Of a stretch of DNA of 64,000 bases, positions 21,743 through 32,325 are shown piece after piece. The translations under genes and the position numbers were made by a program. The stretch is from assembly GCA_025200525.1 (NCBI GenBank), contig CM045762.1, forward strand, positions 105,426,682-105,490,681, given 5' to 3'. Source of the stretch: Camellia lanceoleosa. Its lineage: Eukaryota > Streptophyta > Magnoliopsida > Ericales > Theaceae. The notes under the pieces were generated by a model. It searched no databases. It saw only the letters and a list, made by a program, of their open reading frames with translations, and had not been told where the DNA came from. The number at the start of each line of letters is the position of its first letter. Position 1 is the stretch's first letter.

Positions 21743-24628
21743 ATGGTAGATGACGGGCCACACGACGGGGGTTCTCTAAGGATGGAGAAGGAGCCCGGAC
21801 ACATTCTGTTGCCACCTCGAGTCCAGCCATTCAACCCGGTGACGTACCATCTCGCGGTACATGTGCTACCACCTAGCACAGTCCGCCATTTCATTGGGTT
21901 TGCACGGTGCGCACCTATAGATCTTCTACTACGGGAGCCTGTGTCGCATCTGTCCCACGATGCGCCTGAGGTACACACTGTACTCTTATATTTTCTGCGA
22001 TGTACTTTACATTTCTTGCATAGCTCGCACTTTTGCATTGTATTTCATCTGCTCATTCTAAACATTTTCAACTCTGTATTTCTGCTTTTGCTCTTTCTGA
22101 ACACATCCACACACCGTATTTCTGCTCATGTTGAACACGTTCATACACTGTATTTCTATTCATGCTGAACACATTCACATAATGTACTTCTGCTCATCCA
22201 CACAGGTTGACACTCGTTCCACCGGTGGGTACAGGTCGACCACGGCGAGGGAGTGGTACTTGGAGCTCCCTGACGGCATTCAGTAGATTATTGACGAGGC
22301 GGGGTTTGGCTTATTTTGCACGGGGCTCTCACATCTCTTTGCAAGTAGGACCGTCTTAGGTGCATTGGTAGAGAGATGGTGGGACACCACCAACTCTTTT
22401 CATTTCTCTACCACCGAGGACATGACGATGACCCCGTATGACTTTGTGACGCTGACAGGCCTTGATGTGGGAGGCTAGCCGATCCCATACAACTCCGACA
22501 TGGGCGAGTGAGAGGCTGCTTGGACCTACCTGTTGAGAGCACATCTACCTATTTACCGCTCATCAGGCTTGGTCTGGTATACTTGGTTCACCGACCACTT
22601 CAGAGGGACGGAGCTCGCGATGGTAGAGGCTACAGAGTAGTACGCTCGAGGCTTCCTCATGTTCCTCTTCGGCACTACTTTGTTTGCTGACAGAGGGAAC
22701 ACAGTGGGGCTATATTTGTTGAGCGCCTTAGTGGACCTGTCCCAAGTGCGGCACTATGATTGAGGGGGCACCGACCTTGCTACCCTCTATTGCTACATGA
22801 GCTTGACCTCCCGCAGGAGCGGGGCGGCTACTGAAGAGCCTGGGAGGTAAGCTTTACTGTTCAGGTTTACATTTTTTGCTATGCTTTTTGCTTTTCACTT
22901 TCTGTACATTGCACACTACCCACACACATAGTCTAATCTCTGTTCTACACTTGTACTTTCTATACACTGTGCCACACTTTGCTTTATGTATTTTTCATGT
23001 TGGTCTTGTATTTTTCTACATTCTGCACATTGCACACATACTCTGCTTTCCGGATTATCTGTGTTTATCTGCATTCTCACTGACACTCTCTTGCTTTGCA
23101 CAGTTGTGGACATACGCTTATTTCCCAGCGCTTGCCCCCGAGTTGGAGGTTGAGACGCCTCCTGAGGTACTCTACTCACGTCGATATGATGGTAGATGCC
23201 AGCCGAGAGCCCGGGAGACCCTCCCATACTTGCACCATTATTTCGGCACAGTGAGGACGACAGAGGTAAATCAAAACTCACAGTTTTTTTCCCTTTATTT
23301 CTTTCTTTGGCTTCACTTCAATTTACATTTCTACTAGCAACTAATGCACTTGCTGTCTGCAGATCACATGGCAGCCCTAGGAGGCGATGCCAGAGTTTGC
23401 CTGATTATATTTTGCTGGAGCTCGGGGCGTCTCCCGATATCGGCTTGTGCTCAAGGGACCTGTGGGCCGAGCCTGGTTCTTAGGTGAGCGCTTCATGCGC
23501 TAGACGTTGGGCTTGCCCTTATAGTTAGTTCCTTTTCCACCTCCACCGTCTATGCGGGACACAGAGAGTTTCTTCCCTCAAGAGCTTACTGACATCATGC
23601 GAGGCTCAAACGCAGACTGATTCATTGCGGAGGGGGACTTCACGACCTACATCCAGGCATACCTCATGCCTCCATTGGCAGGCGCTCGTGTTCCCACGGA
23701 AAGGACAACTGATATTGCTTCGTCGAGCACGGCTCGGGCAGCAGGCACTCCCTCGACGAGTAGGGCCTGGGTAGCTGATGCCCCTTCGACGAGCAGGGCT
23801 CGGGCACCGAGGGGCGAGACTAGAGGAATGCCTTCTACTAGGCAGTGTGTTGGATGGCATGATCCCCCGACTGAGTTGACCAGTTGGCGGCTCTCTGGAG
23901 TGCCTTATCAGATTCTGCTCGAGCCTCCATTGCCTGATCACCGATACGTCAGGACACCTGGCTCACCACCGGTATGCTTTATAGCTTTCATGCATTTCAT
24001 TTCAGTCTCACTCAGATTCTCATGCATTCATGTACCCATGATTTCAACTTGCATTTGCAGCCCTCCGTAGAGTACGTCGAGGGGTTACTCCAGGTGATGG
24101 CCTCATTTGAGAGCATGATCCTGAGGAGAGAGATGATGCTGACCTCCCACGGGATCCCGATAATTTTTCAGTTTTCTTGCATTTATCATACTTCTGCTGA
24201 TACACTGAAACTGACATCTCATTGCACTGATGCACCGCATGTATAGATCACATCTGACACGACACTGCATGCGCATACTATATCTGAGTTCTGCATATAC
24301 TCTGCATAACATACTTGCACTTGATACATATAATGTAGCTAATGTATTCAAACTGTCTTTTCAGGTCACACCCTTGCAGACAGGACCCTCAGAGCCTTCT
24401 CGAGCGGCAGAGAGAGAGATTCTGGCACACAGCCGAGGGAGACGCCAGGAGCCTGTCATACGCGATGACGATGATGAGTCCAGCGGGGAGGAGGAGGAGG
24501 CGACGATGCTGAGGAGGGCTTCGAGGAGGGAAGCGGAGGTGACTGGTCGGACTCCTCAGATTCGGCTGGGGCAGCCTTCGTGGTTGCGGATGGCGATGGT
24601 ATGTAGTCTCTGCCGGTTGAGAAAATGA
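21743..24628 (+). pseudogene. Antisense plant mobile domain (PMD) gene of R1, decayed
   Basis: It encodes a PMD-family protein (the MAIL1/MAIN-like aminotransferase-like domain), carried by Tat-type retrotransposons on the strand opposite gag-pol between pol and the 3' LTR. Six exons can be placed: 21743-21970, 22206-22846, 23104-23265, 23363-23971, 24061-24160 and 24365-24628, most with GT/AG ends. Exon 2 holds the core RWWDTTNSFHF, MTMTPYDF and YARGFLMFLFGT; the last exon is acidic (RDDDDESSGEEEE). Exon 1 is 228 bp, equal to the R3 left copy. It is broken by stops at 22284, 22476, 22509, 22638 and 22761 and more in exon 4, a frameshift at the end of exon 2, and a mutated donor (AT for GT) after exon 5. 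At 22509 and 22761 the related R3 copy has Trp, so these are TGG to TGA changes. The function of such proteins in the element is unknown. Confidence 0.8.
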
Positions 24629-25141
24629 TGAAGAGGGCCTCTCAATCCTGAGCTTGATGGCACCGATTTAGATGTTTTTTGCTTTATTTCTCTTTTTGCT
24701 AGTAGTGTTAGCACATTGTACAGCCTTAGGAAGTTTTATTTTCTTCAAAACTCGTACATTTTGTAACGAGAAACCATGATGGAATGAAAACAGCTTTTTG
24801 TTTCAAAAAGTGTTGCATTTTGTATTCTAAGCATCGCATCGTACCATTTTGCAAAAAAATAGGATTTGAAGGAAATTGAACATTTGTTTATTGCACAGTC
24901 AGGTAGTGAATCGACATAACAAACAAAGCAAAACAAATTAAAGAACAACTCGATAAGCAAAACAATGACAACTCGATAAACGAATTACAACAAACTTGAT
25001 AAGCAAATTGCAACAACTCGATAAACAAATACAATTGTTAAACAAAACAGCAGGACACATTCGAAGTAGAATCAAACTCAGGTTTTCAGCATCTTCAGCA
25101 CACAAGAAGGCTAAAGGCTCTCTGCTGGAGACAAGGGGTGG
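24629..25141. other. Spacer between the two antisense genes of R1
   Basis: About 500 bp with no recognisable gene. It includes repeated AACTCGATAA words (24950-25025) and probably the PMD 3' UTR. Confidence 0.5.
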
Positions 25142-25318
25142 CTGCCGGCCACTTAGGATGATTGCCGGCCACTTATTCTCACTGCCGGCCACTTAAGGGG
25201 CCGGTCAGCCAGTAAAGGTAGCCGGTCACTACTTAAACTGGCCGGTTGGCCAGTTATTTTGAGAAGCTCCAGATCGCTGCCATCTGTCCTCCACTCAATG
25301 CCTTATCTTCTATAAAGG
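25142..25318 (+). promoter_or_regulatory. Promoter of the second antisense ORF in R1
   Basis: Three direct GCCGGCCACTTA words, then GGCCGGTCAGCCAG, AGCCGGTCACTA and CTGGCCGGTTGGCCAG (25142-25256), are followed 52 bp later by a clear TATA box TTCTATAAAGG (25308-25318) and by the ATG at 25365. It is the tightest module-TATA-ATG arrangement in the window. Confidence 0.6.
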
Positions 25319-25364
25319 TTCCAGCTTCGTGGTTCCTTAATTTCAACTCTGTTTTTTGCCCCAA

Positions 25365-26330
25365 ATGGAAGTATTTCTTGCCCAAAACCTCGTAAATTGG
25401 ATTGCAAACTTGGATGGCTTGGAAAAGTTGAATTTTTGGGGTTTTAGAATAAATGCACTGTTCACGCTGAGCCACACCCCGCTGCGTTTTCCATTCCTCC
25501 ATGTCGCGGCTAGGTGTTGGAATCCAGTAACTCACGTTTTTACCTTTGGCGGACAAGAGATATGTCCCACTTTTGAAGATTTCCAAGCTTTGATGGAATC
25601 TCAGCGTGATGAAAAGATCTTGCCCCAATTCCGTTTTGGCCACATCCAAGCTTTAGGATGGATGTGTGGGCTTACTTTGCATGACGCTAGGTCTTTGATT
25701 CGTGACGGGGAACTAGATATTCCGAGCTTAATTCATCGATTTTATGACGCCGGTGATTGTGGCGACCATCTTTGGCAGAGTTTTTGGCGACATGCCCTCT
25801 GTTTGTGCATGTTGTCTCATTTCTTGCTTGCCCTAAGCTTCGGAGGGTCCAACGTCCGTTTGATTGAGGTTGCCCAAGGCTTGAAAGAGGGCAAGAGCTG
25901 CATTGGCATGACACTAGCTGCATTGGCATGGATGTGCAGCCTATCTGCTGTCAACATTGCTTGGCGCTGCCCCTGACTTAATCTATCGGCGATGAGCTAC
26001 AACATGTCCTGGCAGCCTGGGATTTAGCTGATTGGCCTGACACACTGTGTCTTCTACTTCCCATTTCAGTCCAGGCATCAATTTGGGCATGATCAGATCT
26101 ACCCGAAAGAGGGGATAGAGTACCCAGCTTCATTTTCGGTCCGAGGCTCACAGCTAGCTCGGTATGCCACAACATGGAGAACAAGAGAACTTCTGGCCCC
26201 CGTTCCCACTTTCAGTTGTGCCCTTTTTGGCGAGTGCATAACTTGGCTTGAAGATGAGGCATAAACTGGGCCTACTTTGGCATCAGAGGCTTCCACCAGC
26301 TCTGGGAGGGGGACGTAGGAACACCTGACT
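25365..26330 (+). pseudogene. Second antisense ORF of R1, PMD/DUF7745-like
   Basis: From ATG 25365 a 203-codon frame runs to a stop at 25976. It contains LRFPFLHVAARCWNPVTHVF, GGQEICPTFEDFQALM and WRHALCLCMLSHFLL, the layout of plant DUF7745/PMD-superfamily proteins (bulky W followed by a T-x-x-F-F/H-F strand and a C-P/M-T-x-E-D/E-F helix start). The same kind of sequence continues past the stop in changing frames to about 26330 (for example PKEGIEYPASFSVRG on the plus strand), so the gene is truncated and frameshifted. It lies antisense to the R1 integrase, 3' of pol, next to PMD and in the same direction. DUF7745 membership is from memory of the family pattern; a diverged PMD is the alternative. 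Its role is unknown. Confidence 0.55.
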
Positions 26331-26976
26331 ATGTCCCAAATTTATTACTTTAATCTGTACTTTCAAGTTTTCTTTATGAATGTAATAAAAATTAACTTCA
26401 ATTTGTATCAAGAGCCGGAGAACTCTGTATTGAAATCAATGAAATTGAAGGTTGTGGGTACTGAAAATTTTCCGCGTGGTCCAAAAATGGTCTAAGTTGT
26501 AAAAAGATTAATTTGAGCAAAATCAACTTTTCTTAAAACTTTTCAAAACCATTCTCGATATGGATCACAACTAGACACGCCTGAGATCTATCCTCGAGAT
26601 ATACAACCTCGGATCCAGCAACTGGAAAGTTACCCCTAGTCTGAATAGCACTGCACTGGAGATCACAACTGAGCTTTTGAATGCAGAATAGACAAAGATG
26701 ACCAACATGATCACATGGACAAAGTTGATTTGGGAAGTGTTTATGGCTAGACTTTAGAATGAAGTTGCCTACGTATCCCAAGGATGGGAATCAAGCCTTA
26801 CATAGTTCGGTTCGGGTTCACTCGTGTATTAACACTTTCCTTTTGCGCTCTAACTTTTTCCAAGGCCGCCCTTTCTGGTTTTTCAACATTGCGAGCTCAG
26901 TTTTTATTATTTCAAATTTTCTGTGCTCTAATTTTTGCCTAGGTCGCCCTTTCAGGTTTTCGACCTAGCGAGCCAC
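26331..26976 (-). other. R1 non-coding region after pol
   Basis: It contains the conserved GAAGTTGCCTACGTATCCCA block (26760-26780) and the AACTTTTG...GCGAGC block that also occur in R2 (36070-36400) and, inverted, in R3 (49040-49375). No ORF was recognised. Confidence 0.5.
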
Positions 26977-27992
26977 TCAGGGATAGTATTTCTTCGACTT
27001 GTCCATGTTGATCAGCTGGAAGAACTCAAGGCCATCTAGGTCCATAAGAACGACAGCTCCACCTGACCAGATGGACTTGATGATGTAAGGACCAGTCCAA
27101 TTAGGTCTGAACTTGCCCCTTGGGTTGTGGATGGGAGCTCGGTTGTCTTTGAGCACCAAATCCCCTTCTTTTAAATTCCTGAACTTAACCTTCTTGTTGA
27201 AAGCCCTAGCAATTCTTTGTTGATAACCCTGGACATGATACAGTGCTTTCAGTCTTCTCTCGTCAAACAGCATGAGTTCTTTGAACCTGCTCTGCTGCCA
27301 ATCTGCCTCAGCTATTTAGCACTCAGTCATAACCTGCAATGATGGAACCTCAACTTCAATAGGCAGAACAACCTCTATCTTATAGACCAAGGAGTACGGA
27401 GTTGCCCCAGTAGAAGTTCGAATTGAAGTCCGGTAGCCCCAAAGAGCAAATGGCAGCTTATCTAGCCAGTCCCTATAGGTTTCCACCATCTTCTACAGAA
27501 TATGTTTGATGTTCTTGTTGGCGGCCTCAACTGCTCCGTTGGTTTGCGGCCGGTATGTGGATGACTTATGAAAAGCCACATTGTATTTCTCCAACAAGTC
27601 GATCACCTCCTTCTTGAAGTGGGAACCATTATCCAAAATAATCTCATTCAGGACCCCATAGCGACAGATGATGTTGTTCCTGATGAACTTAGCAACATGC
27701 GATGCCTTCAACATTGCATAGGATTGGGCCTCGACCCACTTTGTAAAGTAATCTATCGCTACCAAAATATACTTTTGCCCGTTTGACCCCTTCAGAGTAA
27801 CTGCTTCGATAACATCAATCCCCCAGACTGAAAATGGCCATGGCGAAGTCATGTTGTATAGCGTCGATGGCGGAATGTTCATGCGGTTTGCATGGATTTG
27901 GCATTTGTGGCATCGCCGGACAAAGCCAATACAATCCTCCTCTATGGTTAACCAATAATAATCCTGTCTGAGAATCTTCTGGGCTAGTGTTA
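26977..27992 (-). pseudogene. R1 pol remnant: gypsy-type integrase
   Basis: Integrase inserts the element's cDNA into the genome. The minus-strand frames show the CHKC half of the zinc-binding domain, catalytic Asp in WGIDVI, catalytic Asp in LDNGSHF, catalytic Glu in NGAVEAANK about 35 residues on, then after stops near 27500 and 27315 the tail with GKFRPNWTGPYIIK, the GPY/F module typical of Ty3/gypsy integrases of the chromovirus/Tat kind. The upstream part (His pair of the zinc domain, RNase H, RT, protease) is missing because R2 is inserted at 27992/27993; the rest of R1 should lie beyond the right end of the window. With two in-frame stops it is not functional. Confidence 0.85.
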
Positions 27993-30162
27993 TGTAGACA
28001 GGCCCGCGGGGGGACCTCGCTACAGCTCGGACTCGAATTGTGTCACAGTTCTTAATCTTGAACCAAAGAGTCCAAATCCGGCAAATCGTTTTGAGAAAAC
28101 AGATTTTTAGAAAAGAAGTGCCAAACATGGACTGCTTTGCGGAATCTGAGTCGCCACCTAAATATTTTATTTTTGGGAAATTTAGGAAACCCTGACTTGT
28201 TGCCTAAGGCCACGTGTCCGTCATCACCAAAGTTGCCTCGGCTCGGGAACTGGGGTACGATTGGGGAAGGTCACTTTGTGAGCACCCCCGCTCGCCCGGT
28301 CAAAGACCGGCCTCTACTAACCATGATATCTAATTTTGAAAACATTGTGCGTTCTTATTCCGGTTATTAGCCTAGATTTACTACGTGATGCGCACATCAT
28401 ACAAGTATAGACTGGATCGCCTGAATTGGAACAAAACATTTCATGTTTGTTTTTGAAAATGGTTTGATGGTGCTACTCGCAAGTAGGCTAAGACATGGAT
28501 TTGCCACCCTCGGGTGGACTTAAAAAACATGATTTTGCCACTATCTAGTGGGCTTAAAACAAACATTTGATGAATTGTTCCAATCTAAATAACCCAACCT
28601 TCACCCACAGGCATTCAGGCAGATATATCACATAAGTAAATAGCCTCATGGTAAGCATGCTATCATGGCAGTCACTCACACACATGCAAGGATGCTAAAG
28701 CATAACCACTTACCGAGTACTCCAAGCCAAAACAGAAACTAATTAGAAATCCATGCATGATCCTAACTATACAAAAATGCCTAATGCAACACATGCAAAA
28801 TGCAATTATAGCAGGCTTGGCTATTCTAAAGATGGCATGTGAAGTGCTACAACTAACAAGTATTCAACTTGAAATTGAAATACGAATGCAGTTAGTATGA
28901 TGTGCCGAGCCCGGTGCGTGCAAAACAGATGAATGAATGCAAACATGCTATCATACTGTATGCTAATTGAAACATGCCCTAATCTAACCATCATAAGCTG
29001 GTAAATAAAAGGGAAGAAAGACGTGGGGTTGGAAGACATACATCACACTCACGCACACTTATTACAATTATGCCCTCGCACAGAGGGTCCGAATAAATAA
29101 TATACAGTCCCGAATAGTACATTCCGAATAAATAATACAGTCCAAGATATGTACAAAAATCCTAATTAATTACCAAATTAACTAAGGAAACAATAAACTG
29201 GCATGCAAGCCAGAGACTGCCTTGACTCTTCTTCAGATGATGAATGATGCATATTCGGGTTGCCTTTGCGCGAAAATCTATTGTGATGCCCCAATTAGCC
29301 TCTGTTTTGCAATAATTTTTGGAAAGCGCGCCAAGCCCCGGAAGACTGCTGATTCTTGATTTGTTGCAACAGAGAGCAAGAAAGGGGCATAGCAATGTAT
29401 TTTCACATATGTATGCATGCCTCGATCCTCGTGCCACCAATCACGCATTTCAATGCACGATGGCCGAGAAGTCGAATTGCACAACTCAATATGAAATGAA
29501 TGCACATGAAAATACAACTAAGACCTAACTCCATCATGGATAATCCGAATTAATGGTGGTCGAAATTGAGACACGTTCGTCACTCGGTCTGAAACGCCCT
29601 CGTTTCCGTGCAAGACTAACTCCTATCCCGAACACAATGCAATATGCATGACATGCATGAAATGCAACTAAGATACAACCTAACATGCACAATGCTATGA
29701 AATGGCATACACAATGCTCGATGTGACATGGCATACACAATGCGCTAACATACAACCTAGCATACACAATGCTATGAAATGAAATGGCATACACAATGCA
29801 TAGTGGACTTACACCAACGCAAGTGGGCCTCAGCCACACTCACACAGGAGGCCATTAGATGAAAATGAGACACTCGAGATGCGTGCACACGTGCACGCAA
29901 ATCGAGGACCGACCCTAAGGCACCAAATGCCACTCTAACAAGACATGGCAAAACATGGAATATGGCATACTAGCATGCAAATTTCAGAGGCAATAAGTGA
30001 TGCAAAACAGCCCCGAAACATGGCAAAATGACACCCGATGCATGGAATGAATCCCGAAACATGAAATTAGGCGCATGGAATGACCTATGGCTATGCAATG
30101 CATGAATTATTTGAACATGAAGTGTGAAGAAAGAATCAAGAAATCCCCAAAAAAAGCATAAT

Positions 30163-31000
30163 TATAGTTTTAAGAAAGGCCAAACAGTGAACACAAATGG
30201 GGCTAAGCTAGCATGCAAAAATGGCCCCGAAAGAGGGATAATGAAGCAACTAACAGATGCTGGTCCCAAAAAGAGAAGGGCCCTTCTATAATTTTGAAGA
30301 GGGGCCCAAAATATGATGTTTTATAGTTTATGACAAGCCACAAAAACAGACACAAGTATGGAAAAACTTTCATGCAAAAAATGGGCCTAAAGGAGGGATA
30401 CAAAGGCAAGTGGCAAATGGAAGTCTCAAAAAGAGGAGGGCCCTTCAACAATGTTGAAGAGGGGCCCAAAACATGGCATTTTACAGTTTATGATCAGACT
30501 CAAAACAGTGTACAAGTATGCTCAAAATACTATGTAAGATAAGGCCAAAAAGAGAGCTATAACACAAAGTATAAAAAGGATGCTTCAAACAACAAAATAC
30601 CCTTAATAAAACATGAAGATGGGGTCAAAATAAGGTCATTTACAGTTCGGACCAAAGCCAAAAAAAATAAGGAAAAAGGGCTAACAAATCATGCAAAAAT
30701 AAGGCCAAAAGAGGGATATAAAGGCAAGTGGAAAATGGAAGCCTCAAACAGTGATGAGCCCTTCAACAATGTTTAAGAAGGGCTCAAAATAAGCCACTTT
30801 AAAGTTTATGACAGAGCTCAAAATAGTTTATACATAGGCCAAAAATAATATGCAAGAAAATGGCATACAAGGGATGTAATGAAGCAAGTGCAAAAGGAAG
30901 TCTCAAACAGTGAGAGGCCCTTAAACAAACATGAAATAGAGCTAAAAAAAATGCTATTTTCAGTTAGGGTCGGAGCTCAAATATGCAAGCAAGTATGGCT
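30163..31000. repeat. 160-bp tandem repeat inside the R2 LTR, five units
   Basis: Unit starts marked by AGTTTATGAC-like words are at about 30163, 30325, 30485, 30644, 30803 and 30963. Units share AAGAGGGATAYAAAGGCAAG and TCAACAATGTTGAAGAGGG-like parts. Confidence 0.7.
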
Positions 31001-31276
31001 AATGTATTGAGCAAGAATAGGACCAAAAAGAGGAGAGGACTTACCCCTGAAGACTCAACTTTAGCAACCTCTTGGCACAAGAAGTGGTGTTCCTCAGCTC
31101 TGGAAAATAGCTCCAAGTGGTTAAAATGGAGGTTGGAGAGGTGGTGCTATGTGGTGTAGTGTAAATGATGCAAGGACCCTAAAGTTTGGAGTCTTGGAAG
31201 AGAGGGAAATGGAGAGTGTATGCAAGAGAGCTCTAAAGCAATTTTCAAACCCCTCAAAACCAGCTGGGAGTGCTGG

Positions 31277-31535
31277 TTATATAGACAAAAAAGGGTGGAA
31301 AAGAGGGGGAAAAATGGTGGGGAAAACTAATTCAAGTTTCCCTCCAAAAGGCCAAACCCTCGGACATAAGGCCTAGAGGAAAACAAAATTCACTTTTAGG
31401 ACACACTTGGAGAGGGGGTTATGGTCGGCTAGCTAAAAAGGGCAAAAAAGTCATTTCACCAGCTAGGTGGCCAGCCTGCTACTTTTTTCTGGCCGGCCGG
31501 CTACCTTTTCTGGCTTTTTTCGGCTTTTCCGGCTG
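31277..31535 (-). promoter_or_regulatory. R2 LTR promoter: GC module plus TATA box
   Basis: The minus-strand TATA box TATATAAC (31277-31284) lies about 180 bp downstream of a module with GGTGGCCAGCC, CTGGCCGGCCGGCTA and TTCCGGCTGCTA words (31466-31535). It is at the same place as the R1 module at 19185-19278. Confidence 0.55.
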
Positions 31536-32325
31536 CTACTTTTTAGGACAAAAAATGGGTCTTCCGGAAAGAAAGGTGGACGACCAATGCTAGAGAAATC
31601 CAATGGTGGCCGTTCAAGTCTCCAACTTTAAGCCCCGGAAGTTAGCTTTCCAATGGCACAAACCTTGCATTAAAATTCCTCCTGTGGAAAAAGTTATGCC
31701 TGTTTTGGTGAAGCCGCGCAGATTCGATCCAACCAGAGTGATGCCCTACTTCAATCAACCATATCTCCCCCGTCCGGAATTGGCTTTAGGAGATTCTTGA
31801 GCGCAAAATGAAGCCCCGGAAGTCTTCTTTCCAACAGTGGTGGCCTTATAGCTTGATTTTAAGTATGCAAATGAATGGGCCCGATTCGGCGAGGGCTGCT
31901 CGACTCTTTCTTAACGGTTCATGCTCATTTTCTCCCCCAACTGGATTTCTTCCCTCTTCTTCTCCTCTTTTCTTCAACTTCAAACCCCTAAGTAAGGTGT
32001 TTTGAAAGATTTTTCAAAGATTTCATCTCTCTTTCATTCATTTCCATTTTGTCCTTACTCGATTTACCGAAAAGCGCAACATTTGACAAAATGCGAGCCT
32101 CGGAACATCGTAAAAACTTTATTTCAAAAACGTTTTGAAAGAGTGGGTTTTAAGACTAAAATCTTTTGATCAAGATTGTTTTGGTCCAGAACAGGAGTAT
32201 GAAGTTGAGATTTGACTCTTTCTCTTTGCCGAACAAATTGCAGCTTTCCCCTGCACAACTTTCTCCACCATGTGAACCATCAGTCGCGTCCAAGTCTTAT
32301 GGACGGTAAAAAATGGGGTGTCTGA

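Larger units (their letters stand above)
27993..32325 (-). mobile_element. R2: 3' LTR (4.3 kb)
   Basis: Plus-strand start is TGTAGACAGGCCCGCGG at 27993; the other end, near 32325, reads TGGGGTGTCTGA, a slightly worn form of the expected TGTCTACA end. The first 1.85 kb is nearly identical to 62153-64000, so these are the LTR pair of one element. The flank TGTTA (27988-27992) is the candidate target duplication; its partner would be outside the window. The extra length over the other LTRs is due to a 160-bp repeat. It sits in the R1 integrase. Confidence 0.85.

Noticed and set aside
27993..28128. N-terminal part of the frame that continues into integrase
   Set aside because: These codons are R2 LTR sequence fused by insertion into the R1 integrase and are not part of the protein.
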